Source of the DNA: Petrolisthes cinctipes
Lineage: Eukaryota; Arthropoda; Malacostraca; Decapoda; Porcellanidae
Assembly: GCA_033782935.1 (NCBI GenBank)
Contig: JAWQEG010000474.1
Location: 620,001 to 684,000 of the forward strand
Reading direction: 5' to 3'
DNA: 64,000 bases
Shown: piece by piece, positions 39,947 to 49,435 of the stretch
Position numbering within the stretch: the first letter of the stretch is position 1
Layout: each line of letters begins with the position of its first letter
Position numbers and translations under genes: made by a program
Notes under the pieces: model-generated
What the model was told of the DNA's origin: nothing
Databases searched by the model: none
Seen by the model: the letters and a program-made list of their open reading frames with translations, nothing else

Positions 39947-42900
39947 TCAAATTCTGGCCCTAAACACCCGAAAATTCGATATTTTGGGGTCCCAGAAGCG
40001 ATCCGTACATGCCTACTCCGCGTTAGAGTATTTTCAAAATTCAGGCCCAAAACATACTGAAAATCGATATTTTTGGTGCCCAAAGTCAATATGTGCATGT
40101 ATCTTCTGTACCCGTTTATATCTCAAATTCAGGCTCAAAACACCCGAAAATTCAATATTTTGGGGTCCCAGAAGCAATCTGTACATGCCTACTCAGTGCT
40201 AGAATATTTTCAAAATATAGGCTAAAAACATGCTAAAAATCGATCTTTTAGGTGCCAAAAAGTCGATATCTCAAATTCAGTCCCAAAACACCCGAAAATT
40301 CGATATTTAGGGGTCCCAGAAGCGATCTGTACATGCCTACTCCGTGTTAGAGTATTTTCAAAATACATGCTCAAAACATACCGAAAATCGATCTTTTAGG
40401 TGCACAAAAGTCGATATGTGCATGCATCTTCAGTACCCGTTTATATCTCAAATTCAGGCTCAAAACACCCGAAAATTCAATATTTTGGGGTCCCAGAAGC
40501 AATCTGTACATGCCTATTCAGTGTTAGAGTATTTTCAAAATACTGGCCCAAAACATGCTGAAAATCGATATTTTAGATGCCCAAAGTCAATATGTGCATG
40601 TATCTTCTGTACCCGTTTATATCTCAAATTCACGCTCAAAACACCCGAAAATTCAATATTTTGGGGTCCCAGAAGCAATTTGTACATGCCTACACAGTGC
40701 TAGAATATTTTCAATATATAGGCTAAAAACATGCTAAAAATCGACATTATAGGTGCCAAAAAATCGATATCTCAAATTCAGTCCCAAAACACCCGAAAAT
40801 TCGATATTTAGAGGTCCCAGAAGGTATCTGTACATGCTTACTCCGTGTTAGAGTATTTTCAAAATACAGGCCAAAAACATACTGAAAATCGATCTTTTAG
40901 GTGCCCAAAAGTCGATATGTGCATGCATCTTCTGTACCCGTTTATATCTCAAATTCTGACCCTAAACACCCGAAAATTCGATATTTTGGGGTCCCAGAAG
41001 CGATCTGTACATGCCTACTCCGTGTTAGAGTATTTTCAAAATTCAGGCCCAAAACATGCTAAAAATCGATATTTTTGGTGCCCAAAGTCAATATGTGCAT
41101 GTATCTTCTGTACCCGTTTATATCTCAAATTCAGTCTCAAAACACCCGAAAATTCAATATTTTGGGGTCCCAGAAGCAATCTGTACAGTGCTAGAATATT
41201 TTCAAAATATAGGCTAAAAACATGCTAAAAATCGATCTTTTAGGTGCCAAAAAGTCGATATCTCAAATTCAGTCCCAAAACACCCGAAAATTCGATATTT
41301 AGGGGTCCCAGAAGCGATCTGTACATGCCTACTCCGTGTTAGAGTATTTTCAAAATACATGCTTTAAACATACTGAAAATCGATCTTTTAGGTGCACAAA
41401 AGTCGATATGTGCATGCATCTTCAGTACCCGTTTATATCTCAAATTCAGGCTCAAAACACCCGAAAATTCAATATTTTGGGGTCCCAGAAGCAATCTGTA
41501 CATGCCTACACAGTGCTAGAATATTTTCAAAATATAGGCTAAAAACATGCTAAAAATCGACATTTTAGGTGCCAAAAAATCGATATCTCAAATTCAGTCC
41601 CAAAACACCCGAAAATTCGATATTTAGAGGTCCCTGATGGTATCTGTACATGCCTACTCCGTGTTAGAGTATTTTCAAAATACAGGCCAAAAACATACTG
41701 AAAATCGATCTTTTAGATGCTCAAAAGTCGATACGTGCATGCATCTTCTGTACCCGTTTATATCTCAAATTCTGGCCCTAATCACCCGAAAATTCGATAT
41801 TTTTAGGGTCCCAGAAGCGATCTGTACATGCATACTCCGTGGTAGAGTATTTTCAAAATTCAGGCCCAAAACATGCTGAAAATCGATATTTTTGGTGCCC
41901 AAAGTTAATATGTGCATGTATCTTCTGTACCCGTTTATATCTCAAATTCAGGCTCAAAACACCCGAAAATTCAATATTTTGGGGTCCCAGAAGCAATCTG
42001 TACATGCCTACTCAGTTCTAGAATATTTTCAAAATATAGGCTAAAAACATGCTAAAAACCGATCTTTTAGGTGCCAAAAAGTCGATATCTCAAATTCAAT
42101 CCCAAAACACCCGAAAATTCGATATTTAGGGGTCCCAGAAGCGATCTGTACATGCCTACTCCGTGTTAGAGTATTTTCAAAATACATGCTCAAAACATAC
42201 TGAAAATCGATCTTTTAGGTGCACAAAAGACGATATGTGCATGCATCTTCAGTACCCGTTTATATCTCAAATTCTGGCTCAAAAAACCCGAAAATTCAAT
42301 ATTTTGGGGTCCCAGAAGCAATCCGTACATGCTTACTCAGTGTTAGAGTATTTTCAAAATACAGTCCAAAAACATGCTGAAAATCGATATTTTAGATGCC
42401 CAAAGTCAATATGTGCATGTATCTTCTGTACCCGTTTATATCTCAAATTCAGGCTCAAAACACCCGAAAATTCAATATTTTGGGGTCCCAGAAGCAATCT
42501 GTACATGCCTACACAGTGCTAGAATATTTTCAAAATATAGGCTAAAAACATGCTAAAAATCGACATTTTAGGTGCCAAAAAATCGATATCTCAAATTCAG
42601 TCCCAAAACACCCGAAAATTCGATATTTAGAGGTCCCAGAAGGTATCTGTACATGCCTATTCCGTGTTAGAGTATTTTCAAAATACAGGCCAAAAACATA
42701 CTGAAAATCGATCTTTTAGGTGCCCAAAAGTCGATATGTGCATGTATCTTCTGTACCCGTTTATATCTCAAAGTCAGGCTCAAAACACCCGAAAATTCAA
42801 TATTTTGGGGTCCCAGAAGCAATCTGTACAGTGCTAGAATATTTTCAAAATATAGGCTAAAAACATGCTAAAAATCGACATTTTAGGTGCCAAAAAGTCG

Positions 42901-45393
42901 ATATCTCAAATTCAGTCCCAAAACACCCGAAAATTCGATATTTAGGGGTTCCAGAAGCGATCTGTACATGCCTACTCCGTGTTAGAGTATTTTCAAAATA
43001 CATGCTCAAAACATACTGAAAATCGATCTTTTAGGTGCACAAAAGTCGATATGTGCATGCATCTTCAGTACCCGTTTATATCTCAAATTCAGGCTCAAAA
43101 CACCCGAAAATTCAATATTTTGGGGTCCCAGAAGCAATCTGTACATGCCTACTCAGTGTTAGAGTATTTTTAAAATACAGGCCCAAAACATGCTGAAAAT
43201 CGATATTTTAGATGCCCAAAGTCAATATGTGCATGTATCTTCTGTACCCGTTTATATCTCAAATTCAGGCTCAAAACACCCGAAAATTCAATATTTTGGG
43301 GTCCCAGAAGCAATCTGTACATGCCTACACAGTGCTAGAATATTTTCAAAATATAGGCTAAAAACATGCTAAAAATCGACATTTTAGGTGCCAAAAAATC
43401 GATATCTCAAATTCAGTCCCAAAACACCCGAAAACTCGATATTTAGAGGTCCCAGAAGGTATCTGTACATGCCTACTCCGTGTTAGAGTATTTTCAAAAT
43501 ACAGGCCAAAAACATACTGAAAATCGATCTTTTAGGTGCCCAAAAGTCGTTATGTGCATGCATCTTCTGTACCCGTTTATATCTCAAATTCTGGCCCTAA
43601 ACACCCGAAAATTCGATATTTTGGGGTCCCAGAAGCGATCTGTACAGGCCTACTCCGTGTTAGAGTATTTTCAAAATTCAGGCCCAAAACATGCTGAAAA
43701 TCGATATTTTAGATGCCCAAAGTCAATATGTGCATGTATCTTCTGTACCCATTTATATCTCAAATTCAAGCTCAAAACACCCGAAAATTCAATATTTTGG
43801 GGTCCCAGAAGCAATCTGTACAGTGCTAGAATATTTTCAAAATATAGGCTAAAAACATGCTAAAAATCAATCTTTTGGGTGCCAAAAAGTCGATATCTCA
43901 AATTCAGTCTCAAAACACCCGAAAATTCGATATTTAGAGGTCCCAGAAGCGATCTGTACATGCCTACTCCGTGTTAGAGTATTTTCAAAATACATGCTCA
44001 AAACATACTGAAAATCGATCTTTTAGGTGCACAAAAGTCGATATGTGCATGCATCTTCAGTATACGTTTATATCTCAAATTCAGGCTCAAAACACCCGAA
44101 AATTCAATATTTTGGGGTCCCAGAAGCAATCTGTACATGCCTACTCAGTGTTAGAGTATTTTCAAAATACAGGCCCAAAACATGCTGAAAATCGATATTT
44201 TAGATGCCCAAAGTCAATATGTGCATGTATCTTCTGTACCCGTTTATATCTCAAATTCACGCTCAAAACACCCGAAAATTCAATATTTTGGGGTCCCAGA
44301 AGCAATCTGTACATGCCTACACAGTGCTAGAATATTTTCAAAATATAGGCTAAAAACATGCTAAAAATCGACATTTTAGGTGCCAAAAAATCGATATCTC
44401 AAATTCAGTCCCAAAACACCCGAAAATTCGATATTTAGAGGTCCCAGAAGGTATCTGTACATGCTTACTCCATGTTAGAGTATTTTCAAAATACATGCTC
44501 AAAACATACTGAAAATCGATCTTTTAGGTGCCCAAAAGTCGATATGTGCATGCATCTTCTGTACCCGTTTATATCTCAAATTATGGCCCTAAACACCCAA
44601 AAATTCGATATTTTGGGGTCCCAGAAGCGATCTGTACTCCGTGTTAGAGTATTTTCAAAATTCAGGCCCAAAACATGCTGAAAATCGATATTTTTGGTGC
44701 CCAAAGTCAATATGTGCATGTATCTTCTGTACCCGTTTATATCTCAAATTCAGGCTCAAAACACCCGAAAATTCAATATTTTGGGGTCCCAGAAGCAATC
44801 TGTACATGCCTACTCAGTGCTAGAATATTTTCAAAATATAGGCTAAAAACATGCTAAAAATCGATCTTTTAGGTGCCAAAAAGTCGATATCTCAAATTCA
44901 GTCCCAAAACACCCGAAAATTCGATATTTATGGGTCCCAGAAGCGATCTGTACATGCCTACTCCGTGTTAGAGTATTTTCAAAATACATGCTCAAAACAT
45001 ACTGAAAATCGATCTTTTAGGTGCACAAAAGTCGATATGTGCATGCATCTTCAGTACCCGTTTATATCTCAAATTCAGGCTCAAAACACCCGAAAATTCA
45101 ATATTTTGGGGTCCCAGAAGCAATCTGTACATGCCTACACAGTGCTAGAATACTTTCAAAATATAGGCTAAAAACATGCTAAAAATCGACATTTTAGGTA
45201 CCAAAAAATCGATATCTCAAATTCAGTCCCAAAACACCCGAAAATTCGATATTTAGATATCCCAGAAGGTATCTGTACATGCTTACTCCATGTTAGAGTA
45301 TTTTCAAAATACAGGCCAAAAACATTCTGAAAATCGATCTTTTAGGTGCCCAAAAGTCGATATGTGCATGCATCTTCTGTACCCGTTTATATC
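39947..45393 (+). repeat. 5,447-bp segmental duplication, copy two
   Basis: Every rare variant named for copy one recurs exactly 5,447 bp on. Identity is lost between about 45334 and 45447. The copy begins mid-way through sequence resembling the 3,321-bp unit (CCGCGTTAGAG at 40018, also at 31250 and 34571), giving a clear junction. I noticed about a dozen dispersed single-base differences, for example ATACCGAAAATCG at 40379, CAATTTGTACATG near 40677 and CGAAAACTCG near 43431. Confidence 0.9.
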
Positions 45394-48300
45394 TCAAATT
45401 CTGGCCCTAAACACCCGAAAATTCGATATTTTGGGGTCCCAGAAGCGATCTGTACATGCCTACTCCGTGTTAGAGTATTTTCAAAATTCAGGCCCAAAAC
45501 ATGCTGAAAATCGATATTTTTGGTGCCCAAAGTCAATATGTGCATGTATCTTCTGTACCCGTTTATATCTCAAATTCAGGCTCAAAACACCCGAAAATTC
45601 AATATTTTGGGGTCCCAGAAGCAATCTGTACATGCCTTCTCAGTGCTAAAATATTTTCAAAATATAGGCTAAAAACATGCTAAAAATCGATCTTTTAGGT
45701 GCCAAAAAGTCGATATCTCAAAATCAGTTCCAAAACACCCGAAAATTCGATATTTAGAGGTCCCAGAAGGGATCTGTACATGCCTACTCCGTGTTAGAGT
45801 ATTTTCAAAATACAGGCCAAAAACATACTGAAAATCGATCTTTTAGGTGCCCAAAAGTCGATATGTGCATGCATCTTCAGTACCCGTTTATATCTCAAAT
45901 TCTGGCCCTAAACACCCGAAAATTCGATATTTTGGGGTCCCAGAAGCGATCTGTACATGCCTGCTCCGTGTTAGAGTATTTTCAAATTTCAGGCCCAAAA
46001 CATGCTGATAATCGATATTTTTGGTGCCCAAAGTCAATATGTGCATGTATCTTCTGTACCCGTTTATATCTCAAATTCAGGCTCAAAACACCCGAAAATT
46101 CAATATTTTGGGGACCCAGAAGCAATCTGTACATGCCTACACAGTGCTAGAATATTTTCAAAATATAGGCTAAAAACATGCTAAAAATCGACATTTTAGG
46201 TGCCAAAAAATCGATATCTCAAATTCAGTCACAAAACACCCGAAAATTCGATATTTAGAGGACCCAGAAGGTATCTGTACATGCCTACTCCGTGTTAGAG
46301 TATTTTCAAAATACAGGCCAAAAACATACTGAAAATCGATCTTTTAGGTGCCCAAAAGTCGATATGTGCATGCATCTTCTGTACCCGTTTATATCTCAAA
46401 TTCTGGCCCTAAACACCCGAAAATTCGATATTTTGGGGTCCCAGAAGCGATCTGTACAGGCCTACTCCGTGTTAGAGTATTTTCAAAATTCAGGCCCAAA
46501 ACATGCTGAAAATCGATATTTTAGATGCCAAAAGTCAATATGTGCATGTATCTTCTGTACCTATTTATATCTCAAATTCAGGCTCAAAACACCCGAAAAT
46601 TCAATATTTTGGGGTCCCAGAAGCAATCTGTACAGTGCTAGAATATTTTCAAAATATAGGCTAAAAACTTGCTAAAAATCAATCTTTTAGGTGCCAAAAA
46701 GTCGATATCTCAAATTCAGTCTCAAAACACCCGAAAATTCGATATTTAGGGGTCCCAGAAGCGATCTGTACATGCCTACTCCGTGTTAGAGTATTTTCAA
46801 AATACATGCTCAAAACATACTGAAAATCGATCTTTTAGGTGCACAAAAGTCGATATGTGCATGTATCTTCTGTACCCGTTTATATCTCAAATTCAGGCTC
46901 AAAACACCCGAAAATTCAATATTTTGGGGTCCCAGAAGCAATCTGTACATGCCTACACAGTGCTAGAATATTTTCAAAATATAGGCTAAAAACATGCTAA
47001 AAATCGACATTTTAGGTGCCAAAAAATCGATATCTCAAATTCAGTCCCAAAACACCCGAAAATTCGATATTTAGAGGTCCCAGAAGGTATCTGTACATGC
47101 TTACTCCATGTTAGAGTATTTTCAAAATACAGGCCAAAAACATACTAAAAATCGATCTTTTAGGTGCCCAAAAGTCGATATGTGCATGCATCTTCTGTAC
47201 CCGTTTATATCTCAAATTCTGGCCCTAAACACCCAAAAATTCGATATTTTGGGGTCCCAGAAGCGATCTGTACATGCCTACTCCGTGTTAGAGTATTTTC
47301 AAAATTCAGGCCCAAAACATGCTGAAAATCGATATTTTTGGTGCCCAAAGTCAATATGTGCATGTATCTTCTGTACCCGTTTATATCTCAAATTCTGGCT
47401 CAAAACACCCGAAAATTCAATATTTTGGGGTCCCAGAAGCAATCTGTACATGCCTACTCAGTGCTAGAATATTTTCAAAATATAGGCTAAAAACATGCTA
47501 AAAATCGATCTTTTAGGTGCCAAAAAGTCGATATCTCAAATTCAGTCCCAAAACACCCGAAAATTCGATATTTAGGGGTCCCAGAAGCGATCTGTACATG
47601 CCTACTCCGTGTTAGAGTATTTTCAAAATACATGCTCAAAACATACTGAAAATCGATCTTTTAGGTGCACAAAAGTCGATATGTGCATGCATCTTCAGTA
47701 CCCGTTTATATCTCAAATTCAGGCTCAAAACACCCGAAAATTCAATATTTTGGGGTCCCAGAAGCAATCTGTACATGCCTACACAGTGCTAGAATACTTT
47801 CAAAATATAGGCTAAAAACATGCTAAAAATCGACATTTTAGGTACCAAAAAATCGATATCTCAAATTCAGTCCCAAAACACCCGAAAATTCGATATTTAG
47901 ATATCCCAGAAGGTATCTGTACATGCTTACTCCATGTTAGAGTATTTTCAAAATACAGGCCAAAAACATTCTGAAAATCGATCTTTTAGGTGCCCAAAAG
48001 TCGATATGTGCATGCATCTTCTGTACCCGTTTATATCTCAAATTCTGGCCCTAAACACCCGAAAATTCGATATTTTGGGGTCCCAGAAGTGATCTATACA
48101 TGCCTACTCCGTGTTTGAGTATTTTCAAAATTCAGGCCCAAAACATGCTGAAAATCGATATTTTTGGTGCCCAAAGTCAATATGTGCATGTATCTTCTGT
48201 ACCCGTTTATATCTCAAATTCAGGCTCAAAACACTCGAAAATTCAATATTTTGGGGTCCCAGAAGCAATCTGTACATGCCTACTCAGTGCTAGAATATTT

Positions 48301-48442
48301 TCAAAATATAGGCTAAAAACATGCTAAAAATCGATCTTTTAGGTGCCAAAAAGTCGATATCTCAAATTCAGTCCCAAAACACCCGAAAATTCGATATTTA
48401 GGGGTCCCAGAAGCGATCTGTACATGCCTACTCCGTGTTAGA

Positions 48443-48457
48443 GTATTTTCAAAATAC
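48443..48457. other. 15-bp perfect dyad GTATTTTCAAAATAC (A/B1 type)
   Basis: Seven complementary base pairs flank a single central C. The same 15 bp occur in nearly every A1, A2 and B1 monomer of the window. Short dyads are a recurring feature of centromeric satellites in lineages without CENP-B boxes, so a structural or binding role is possible but is only inferred. Confidence 0.8.
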
Positions 48458-48509
48458 ATGCTCAAAACATACTGAAAATCGATCTTTTAGGTGCACAAAA
48501 GTCGATATG

Positions 48510-48517
48510 TGCATGCA
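48510..48517. other. 8-bp palindrome TGCATGCA in A monomers
   Basis: The palindrome is present in most A1 and A2 monomers. In B monomers the site reads TGCATGTA and is no longer a palindrome. It lies inside the 29-bp segment deleted in C, so only A monomers carry it intact. Confidence 0.8.
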
Positions 48518-48611
48518 TCTTCAGTACCCGTTTATATCTCAAATTCAGGCTCAAAACACCCGAAAATTCAATATTTTGGGGTCCCAGAAGCAATCTGTAC
48601 ATGCCTACTCA

Positions 48612-48787
48612 GTGTTAGAGTATTTTCAAAATACAGGCCCAAAACATGCTAAAAATCGATATTTTAGATGCCCAAAGTCAATATGTGCATGTATCTTCTG
48701 TACCCGTTTATATCTCAAATTCAGGCTCAAAACACCCGAAAATTCAATATTTTGGGGTCCCAGAAGCAATCTGTACATGCCTACACA
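48612..48787 (+). repeat. Monomer class B1 (176 bp)
   Basis: This is the second monomer of the first trimer. It is marked by ATACAGGCCCAAAACATG, GATATTTTAGATGCCC, a one-base deletion (CCCAAAGTCAA against CCCAAAAGTCG in A) and GCATGTATCTTCTG. The end junction reads CCTACACAGTGCTAG leading into C1. The one-base loss shifts reading frame relative to A. In this copy the usual CATGCTGAAAATC reads CATGCTAAAAATC. Confidence 0.9.
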
Positions 48788-48935
48788 GTGCTAGAATATT
48801 TTCAAAATATAGGCTAAAAACATGCTAAAAATCGACATTTTAGGTGCCAAAAAATCGATATCTCAAATTCAGTCCCAAAACACCCGAAAATTCGATATTT
48901 AGAGGTCCCAGAAGGTATCTGTACATGCTTACTCC
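48788..48935 (+). repeat. Monomer class C1 (148 bp, internally deleted)
   Basis: The monomer starts GTGCTAGAATATTTTC and carries TATAGGCTAAAAAC, AATCGACATTTTAGGTGCC, then AAAAAATCGATATCTC. The last segment shows that the 29 bp present in A and B between GATAT and CTCAAATT are missing. It ends with TTAGAGGTCCCAGAAGG and TATCTGTACATG. Class C closes each unit, and C1 is normally followed by A2. Its length is close to a nucleosome core length, which may be coincidence. Confidence 0.92.
48796..48810. other. 15-bp perfect dyad ATATTTTCAAAATAT (C type)
   Basis: This is the same site in class C. Both outermost bases differ from the A/B1 form (G to A on the left, C to T on the right), so the pairing is kept. 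The form is present in almost all C1 and C2 monomers, with rare broken copies such as those near 6320 and 11840. Confidence 0.8.
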
Positions 48936-49112
48936 ATGTTAGAGTATTTTCAAAATACAGGCCAAAAACATACTGAAAATCGATCTTTTAGGTGCCCAAA
49001 AGTCGATATGTGCATGCATCTTCTGTACCCGTTTATATCTCAAATTATGGCCCTAAACACCCAAAAATTCGATATTTTGGGGTCCCAGAAGCGATCTGTA
49101 CATGCCTACTCC
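48936..49112 (+). repeat. Monomer class A2 (177 bp)
   Basis: This is the first monomer of the second trimer. Diagnostics are ATACAGGCCAAAAACATAC, AGGTGCCCAAAAGTCG, GCATGCATCTTCTGTACC, ATTCTGGCCCTAAACACC (here ATTATGGCCC, a recurrent variant), and the CG forms TTCGATATT and AGCGATCTG in the second half. In this copy the first bases are ATGTTAG instead of GTGTTAG, a CG-to-CA change that tags a lineage of copies. Confidence 0.9.
48958..49046 (+). repeat. First ~88-bp half-unit inside a monomer
   Basis: The half-unit runs from CAGGCC to just before the matching point in the second half. Its order of landmarks (CAGGCC, CAAAACAT, GAAAATCGAT, AGGTGCCCA, GTGCATGC, GTACCCG, TATCTCAAATT) parallels that of the second half, base spacing included. 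It measures 89 bp here and 88 bp in B monomers. This indicates that the monomer arose by duplication of an ~88-bp ancestor. Confidence 0.72.
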
Positions 49113-49134
49113 GTGTTAGAGTATTTTCAAAATT
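49047..49134 (+). repeat. Second ~88-bp half-unit inside a monomer
   Basis: The parallel landmarks are GGCCCTAAACACC, GAAAATTCGATATTTT, GGGGTCCCAGAAG, GTACATGCCTAC, GTGTTAG and TATTTTCAAAAT, ending where the next CAGG begins. Alignment to the first half is visible by eye over its whole length, with one- or two-base gaps. The halves have diverged strongly, so the dimer is much older than the monomer classes. Confidence 0.72.
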
Positions 49135-49288
49135 CAGGCCCAAAACATGCTGAAAATCGATATTTTTGGTGCCCAAAGTCAATATGTGCATGTATCTTCT
49201 GTACCCGTTTATATCTCAAATTCAGGCTCAAAACACCCGAAAATTCAATATTTTGGGGTCCCAGAAGCAATCTGTACATGCCTACTCA
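49113..49288 (+). repeat. Monomer class B2 (176 bp)
   Basis: This monomer resembles B1 but has AAAATTCAGGCCC after the dyad, which breaks the outer pairs of the palindrome, and GATATTTTTGGTGCCC where B1 has GATATTTTAGATGCCC. In many other copies the junction to C2 has a 10-bp deletion so that CTGTACAGTGCTAG replaces CTGTACATGCCTACTCAGTG. This copy has the undeleted junction. Confidence 0.9.
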
Positions 49289-49435
49289 GTGCTAGAATAT
49301 TTTCAAAATATAGGCTAAAAACATGCTAAAAATCGATCTTTTAGGTGCCAAAAAGTCGATATCTCAAATTCATTCCCAAACAACCGAAAATTCGATATTT
49401 AGGGGTCCCAGAAGCGATCTGTACATGCCTACTCC
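49289..49435 (+). repeat. Monomer class C2 (147-148 bp)
   Basis: Like C1 it lacks the 29-bp segment, but it reads AATCGATCTTTTAGGTGCC, AAAAAGTCGATATCTC and TTAGGGGTCCCAGAAGCG near its end, and it is normally followed by A1. This copy is one base short in the CATTCCCAAACAACCG region. Some C2 copies (near 2061, 11897 and 13196) have lost a further 18 bp. Confidence 0.9.

Larger units (their letters stand above)
48435..48611 (+). repeat. Monomer class A1 (177 bp)
   Basis: This is the first monomer of the hexamer. Diagnostic bases are ATACATGCTCAAAACATACTG after the dyad (described here by its core CATGCTCAAAAC), GATCTTTTAGGTGCACAAAA, the full GTGCATGCATCTTCAGTACC segment, ATTCAGGCTC, and the CA forms TTCAATATT and AGCAATCTG in the second half. 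It normally follows a C2 monomer and precedes B1. Length 177 is exactly 59 triplets, which is why open frames run through it. Confidence 0.92.
48435..49435 (+). repeat. Reference hexameric higher-order repeat unit (~1.0 kb)
   Basis: This is a clean example of the full repeat: A1 (177 bp), B1 (176), C1 (148), A2 (177), B2 (176), C2 (147). Each monomer is recognised by diagnostic bases described in its own entry. The two halves are 501 and 500 bp. The same order is seen at 12286-13259 (974 bp, with 10-bp and 18-bp deletions), 32569 onward and 37532-38523 (992 bp, with the 10-bp deletion), and is the default arrangement between the larger rearrangements. Hybrid units also exist, so the hexamer is a consensus and not a fixed unit. 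Confidence 0.9.

Noticed and set aside
34500..45393. Duplication as pure assembly artefact
   Set aside because: The copies carry dispersed private differences in both directions and the junction falls at a sensible homologous position. An artefact would more likely give identical copies. It still deserves a read-depth check.
48741..48775. Hairpin or terminator from CCCGAAAA and TTTTGGGG arms
   Set aside because: The arms pair with one mismatch and a 7-nt loop, but there is no transcription unit, and the symmetry partly reflects the low-complexity A/T composition.
48870..48910. TTTAGGG-like telomere heptamer in class C (ATATTTAGGGG)
   Set aside because: Only a single heptamer occurs per C2 monomer, never in tandem, so it is not telomeric or interstitial telomeric repeat.
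49028..49045. CENP-B box on the minus strand around ACCCGTTTATATCTCAAA
   Set aside because: The CCCG and the central T fit, but the CGAA end of the reverse-strand consensus is CTCA here, so key positions fail. The other CCCGAAAATTCG site fits worse.
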